The translations under genes were made by a program, and so were the position numbers. The notes beneath the pieces were generated by a model. The model made no database searches. It was not told the origin of the DNA and saw nothing but the letters and a program-made list of their open reading frames with translations. Positions 5,836-8,269 of a stretch of 8,269 bases of DNA are shown piece after piece; within the stretch, counting starts at the first letter, position 1; the number at the start of each line of letters is the position of its first letter. Origin of the DNA: Thermoplasmata archaeon (GTDB lineage: Archaea > Thermoplasmatota > E2 > UBA202 > DSCA01); assembly GCA_021159125.1 (NCBI GenBank), contig JAGGSL010000135.1, positions 1 through 8,269 of the forward strand. Direction: 5' to 3'.

Positions 5836-6450
5836 TTATCTCTTCCCAAACCATCTCAGGACAGCAAAGAAACGCTGCACTGCAGTGGCAATGCCCACAA
5901 CTGCAAAATAAACCATTACCCACTGCATAAAACTCCAGTCAAAAATTTTTATACCATGAGCAGAGAAAAAATACTGCAGCAGGGGAGCAAATACCAGAAT
6001 GACAAGGCGGTCAGCCCTTCCGAGCAATCCGCCGTATTCCCTGCCGTAACCCACTGCCTGCGCCTGCGTCCCCATGTAACTTGTGAGAAGCATGGCTGCG
6101 ACAGCGGCAATACCCACAACCGGGGTGCACCACGGCGAGGCGGCAAGCCCACCAACAATAAGAGCATCTGCAAATCTGTCAATGGAATGATCGATGAAAT
6201 CACCCTTTGGTGATGCCTCATTTTTCAGACGTGCCACCTTTCCGTCAAGGGCATCAAAAAAGCCGTTCATCAGAACCATGAAGGATGCCAGGAAAAGAAG
6301 GTAATGATATTCATATGAAAAGTAAAAAGATATGGAAGCAAAAAATGCAAAAATTAGGGAAATATATGTCAAAGTATTTGCCCCTATGCCTGTTTTTCTG
6401 GCTATCGGTTCCAAAAACCAGTCAACTTTTTTTCTATATCTGTCCAGCAT
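5836..6450 (-). CDS. CDP-alcohol phosphatidyltransferase (probably archaetidylinositol-phosphate synthase type)
   Basis: This 204-residue integral membrane enzyme moves a CDP-activated lipid onto a polar alcohol. The complete family motif is visible: D66, D69-G70, A73-R74, then G83, D87 and D91, with the standard spacing DGx2ARx8Gx3Dx3D. These acidic residues bind the two metal ions. Hydrophobic segments flank the motif, giving about five to six membrane helices. The N-terminus (MLDRYRKKVDWFLEPIARK, then TGIGANTLTYIS) resembles archaeal enzymes that make archaetidylinositol phosphate from CDP-archaeol and inositol phosphate. Serine- or glycerol-phosphate-specific relatives remain possible, since the acceptor is not readable from these motifs. 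The start overlaps the end of the kinase gene by 17 nt, with GGTTGATGG before the ATG, so it is translated as part of that operon. Confidence 0.88.
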   Translation of the reverse strand: MLDRYRKKVDWFLEPIARKTGIGANTLTYISLIFAFFASISFYFSYEYHYLLFLASFMVLMNGFFDALDGKVARLKNEASPKGDFIDHSIDRFADALIVGGLAASPWCTPVVGIAAVAAMLLTSYMGTQAQAVGYGREYGGLLGRADRLVILVFAPLLQYFFSAHGIKIFDWSFMQWVMVYFAVVGIATAVQRFFAVLRWFGKR

Positions 6451-6967
6451 TTTCCATCAACCATCCGCTATAGTCAACTTTTCCCACCTTCACGTCAGTG
6501 AATCCGCCTTCCACTATTTTATTTATTTCCTCTGCAACTTCTTTTGCATTCCTGCCTGTTGTGTCTATTTCGGCAACATGTCCTTCATGCATATCGCACG
6601 ATTGAGAAAGTATCAAATCCATTGCCTCTGCCTCGAGATTTTCTCTTATTTTTTCTTCTCCCCAGCCCTTTGCCTTCATTCTTTTTTCAAGTTCCGACGG
6701 CTCGCATCTCAAAACAATGACAAAATCAACGCTGAGCATGTGGGAAAGATGCCCTTCAACAAACATTATGTCTTCCTCCTTGATGTTTCTGAAAGCTTTG
6801 TCCATTTCCTCTGTGTCCACTATCTTGCATTCCCTCTCATCATCATAACCAACAACAAAATCCTCTGCTAACTCATCAAAACTCCTGACTTCGTAACCCT
6901 TCTCTGCAAGGAAAGCGGCAACAGAGGTTTTTCCCGTGCCCGGAGTGCCTGTGATAGCCACTTTCAT
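6434..6967 (-). CDS. AK6/Fap7-like nucleotide kinase (adenylate kinase family)
   Basis: This 177-residue P-loop kinase belongs to the archaeal COG1936 group, related to eukaryotic AK6/Fap7. Relatives have adenylate kinase or ATPase activity and act in small-subunit ribosome maturation with ribosomal protein uS11. The Walker A loop GTPGTGKTS is at 7-15, the family's VEGHLSH at 70-76, LRCEPSEL at 86-93, and GWGEEKIRENLEAEA at 101-115 forms the lid-like helix. The length is usual for the group. The ATG shares an ATGA overlap with the glyA stop, and the 3' end runs 17 nt into the phosphatidyltransferase gene, so all three are co-transcribed. Whether its main job is nucleotide balance or ribosome assembly cannot be read from sequence. 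Confidence 0.9.
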   Translation of the reverse strand: MKVAITGTPGTGKTSVAAFLAEKGYEVRSFDELAEDFVVGYDDERECKIVDTEEMDKAFRNIKEEDIMFVEGHLSHMLSVDFVIVLRCEPSELEKRMKAKGWGEEKIRENLEAEAMDLILSQSCDMHEGHVAEIDTTGRNAKEVAEEINKIVEGGFTDVKVGKVDYSGWLMENAGQI

Positions 6968-8253
6968 TTGATCAATTCGTGGAAAGCATACGGGTCTTCT
7001 CCTTCGTGGAAGCAGTAATGGATATGCCTGTAATTTGATTTGAATTTGACGACGTCCTTTCTCACATTGCCACTGTCCTCCCCATCAACAAGTACTCTTT
7101 TGAAGAATTTAGCCACTTCTTCCATCTCTGCTTCCTTCATTCCAAGACGCGTGAGCTCCTGAACCCCGAGGCGTATGCCTGATGGGTAAAGAGGATGCTC
7201 GTCTCCTGGAACCATGTTCATGTTTGCAATGATTCCTGCCTTCTCCAGTTCCTCAGCAGCCCATCCGCCCTTCTTCTCCCCCACCTTGAAAAGTATCTGA
7301 TGCGACTCGGTAAAGCCATGATTTGCCCCGAGCACGTCAAAGCCCATATTGTATAACTCCTCTGCAAGTTTCTTAGCATTCCTCACAATCTGCTCCGCAT
7401 ATTCCTTTCCGAAGGCAAGATGCTCAGCAAATGCAATAGCCTTTGCAGCAACATGATGAAGATGATAGGAAGAAGTCACCCCGGGAAATACGCCCCAGTC
7501 AAGTTGACGAACATACTTCTCCTCCTCTCTTGTTTTGTTTGCCAGAATCATTCCTCCTTGAGGGCCCGGCAGCGTTTTGTGCGTAGAGCCTGTCATCACG
7601 TCAGCCCCTTCCTTCAGCGGCTGCTGGAACTTACCGCCTGCTATGAGTCCAAGCACGTGGGCAGCATCATAGAAAACCATTGCTCCCACTTCATGAGCAA
7701 CCTCTGCAAGTTCTTTCAGCGGTGTGGGGAAAAGGAAAACAGATTGGCCGAATAACGCAACTTTTGGCTCAACCTCTCTTATAACCTTGGCTGCTCCATC
7801 GATATCTATATTCATGCGCTCATCATCGAACGGATATGTATGCAGTTCAACACCCCTCAGACCTGCAGCTCCCCATTTGCCAAACGATATGTGGGCACCG
7901 TCTGCAGTATCAAGCACCGTCACTTTGTCTCCCGGCTTTGTCAGCGCCTTGAAAACAGCCATGTTTGCAACTGTGCCTGAGGTGGGACGTATGTCCGCAT
8001 ATTTTGCATCGAAAAGTTTTCTGGCAAGTTCAATGCCCTTTTTCTCAACCTCATCAAAATATTTGCATCCCTGATAATATCTCTGCCCGGGCGTGCCCTC
8101 AGCATATCTTCCGTGAAAGTCTGTGATGAGCATTTCCTGGCACATGGGCGATAAAATATTCTCGGAAGCAATCATAGGCAGGCACTCGCCAAAGAATTTA
8201 TTGTTCTCGATAGCCATTTCCCGCACGAAATTTGCCTCTTCTTCAAAGTTCAT
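6964..8253 (-). CDS. glyA: Serine hydroxymethyltransferase
   Basis: This PLP enzyme interconverts serine and glycine while loading or unloading a one-carbon unit on a tetrahydrofolate or tetrahydromethanopterin-type carrier. The 429-residue length is typical. IASEN (28-32), the YAEGTPGQRYYQG loop (50-62), YDAAHVLGL with D196 and H199, and the PLP-binding TGSTHKTLPGP with Schiff-base K226 all match the fold-type I SHMT family and its catalytic residues. The C-terminal domain (about 285-429) is complete. The ATG at 8253 has only 16 nt of sequence before it and no clear ribosome binding site, so its promoter lies outside the window or the message is nearly leaderless. It is the first visible gene of the glyA, kinase, phosphatidyltransferase operon. 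Which pterin it uses is not visible. Confidence 0.95.
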   Translation of the reverse strand: MNFEEEANFVREMAIENNKFFGECLPMIASENILSPMCQEMLITDFHGRYAEGTPGQRYYQGCKYFDEVEKKGIELARKLFDAKYADIRPTSGTVANMAVFKALTKPGDKVTVLDTADGAHISFGKWGAAGLRGVELHTYPFDDERMNIDIDGAAKVIREVEPKVALFGQSVFLFPTPLKELAEVAHEVGAMVFYDAAHVLGLIAGGKFQQPLKEGADVMTGSTHKTLPGPQGGMILANKTREEEKYVRQLDWGVFPGVTSSYHLHHVAAKAIAFAEHLAFGKEYAEQIVRNAKKLAEELYNMGFDVLGANHGFTESHQILFKVGEKKGGWAAEELEKAGIIANMNMVPGDEHPLYPSGIRLGVQELTRLGMKEAEMEEVAKFFKRVLVDGEDSGNVRKDVVKFKSNYRHIHYCFHEGEDPYAFHELIK

Positions 8254-8269
8254 GATTCAGGAATAAAAA

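Noticed and set aside
6332..6871. Open frame of 179 codons on the plus strand opposite the kinase gene
   Set aside because: It is antisense to a clearly conserved kinase and the end of the phosphatidyltransferase gene. The product is rich in F, H, C and S, as reverse-complement shadows usually are, and matches no family.
1..8269. CRISPR arrays, tRNA or rRNA genes, insertion sequences, integration sites
   Set aside because: I found no regularly spaced repeats, cloverleaf-like segments, conserved rRNA stretches, transposase-like frames or terminal inverted repeats. The window is almost entirely filled by coding genes.

Overview
This window looks like a chromosomal piece of a euryarchaeon. The archaeal signs are an AK6/Fap7-type nucleotide kinase, a secreted and membrane-anchored Lon-fold (S16) protease without an ATPase, an archaeal-lipid type CDP-alcohol phosphatidyltransferase, GGTGA/GGAGG ribosome binding sites and TATA-like elements upstream of genes. 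A Thermoplasmatota-like lineage is my best guess, but it is only an impression from the proteins. There is no sign of phage, transposon, CRISPR, rRNA or tRNA, and every gene of normal size is intact.

Left half, plus strand. After what may be the last codons of an upstream gene and a T-rich gap come a small four-helix membrane protein of unknown function (114-503) and the glycine cleavage H protein gcvH (528-908). A second plus-strand unit follows, with its own TATA-like element and a strong ribosome binding site. It encodes an OPT-family transporter (961-2943) and a PqqD-like protein (2933-3295) whose start lies inside the transporter's last codons. The pair is probably translationally coupled. 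PqqD-like domains are peptide-binding modules (RiPP recognition elements), so their coupling to an oligopeptide-type transporter is one of the two most interesting points here.

Right half, minus strand, read from 8253 leftwards. glyA (serine hydroxymethyltransferase), an AK6/Fap7-like kinase and a CDP-alcohol phosphatidyltransferase overlap head to tail (4 nt and 17 nt) and form one tight operon. A 161-nt gap holds a T-tract, a TATA-like element, a short tandem repeat and a possible 17-codon leader ORF. It precedes a 63-residue zinc-ribbon protein and then a 704-residue membrane protease. That protease has a signal peptide, an S16 Ser-Lys catalytic dyad predicted to lie outside the cell, a long helical glycosylatable region, one C-terminal membrane helix and a C2H2 zinc finger predicted to lie in the cytoplasm. 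The architecture suggests a link between outside proteolysis and an intracellular nucleic-acid or protein contact. The protease and the OPT/PqqD unit converge with only 22 nt between stop codons.

Functionally, gcvH and glyA both belong to glycine/serine one-carbon metabolism but sit at opposite ends on opposite strands. No other glycine cleavage gene is visible. The OPT transporter, the PqqD-like protein and the surface protease could together concern peptide handling at the membrane, but this rests only on adjacency.
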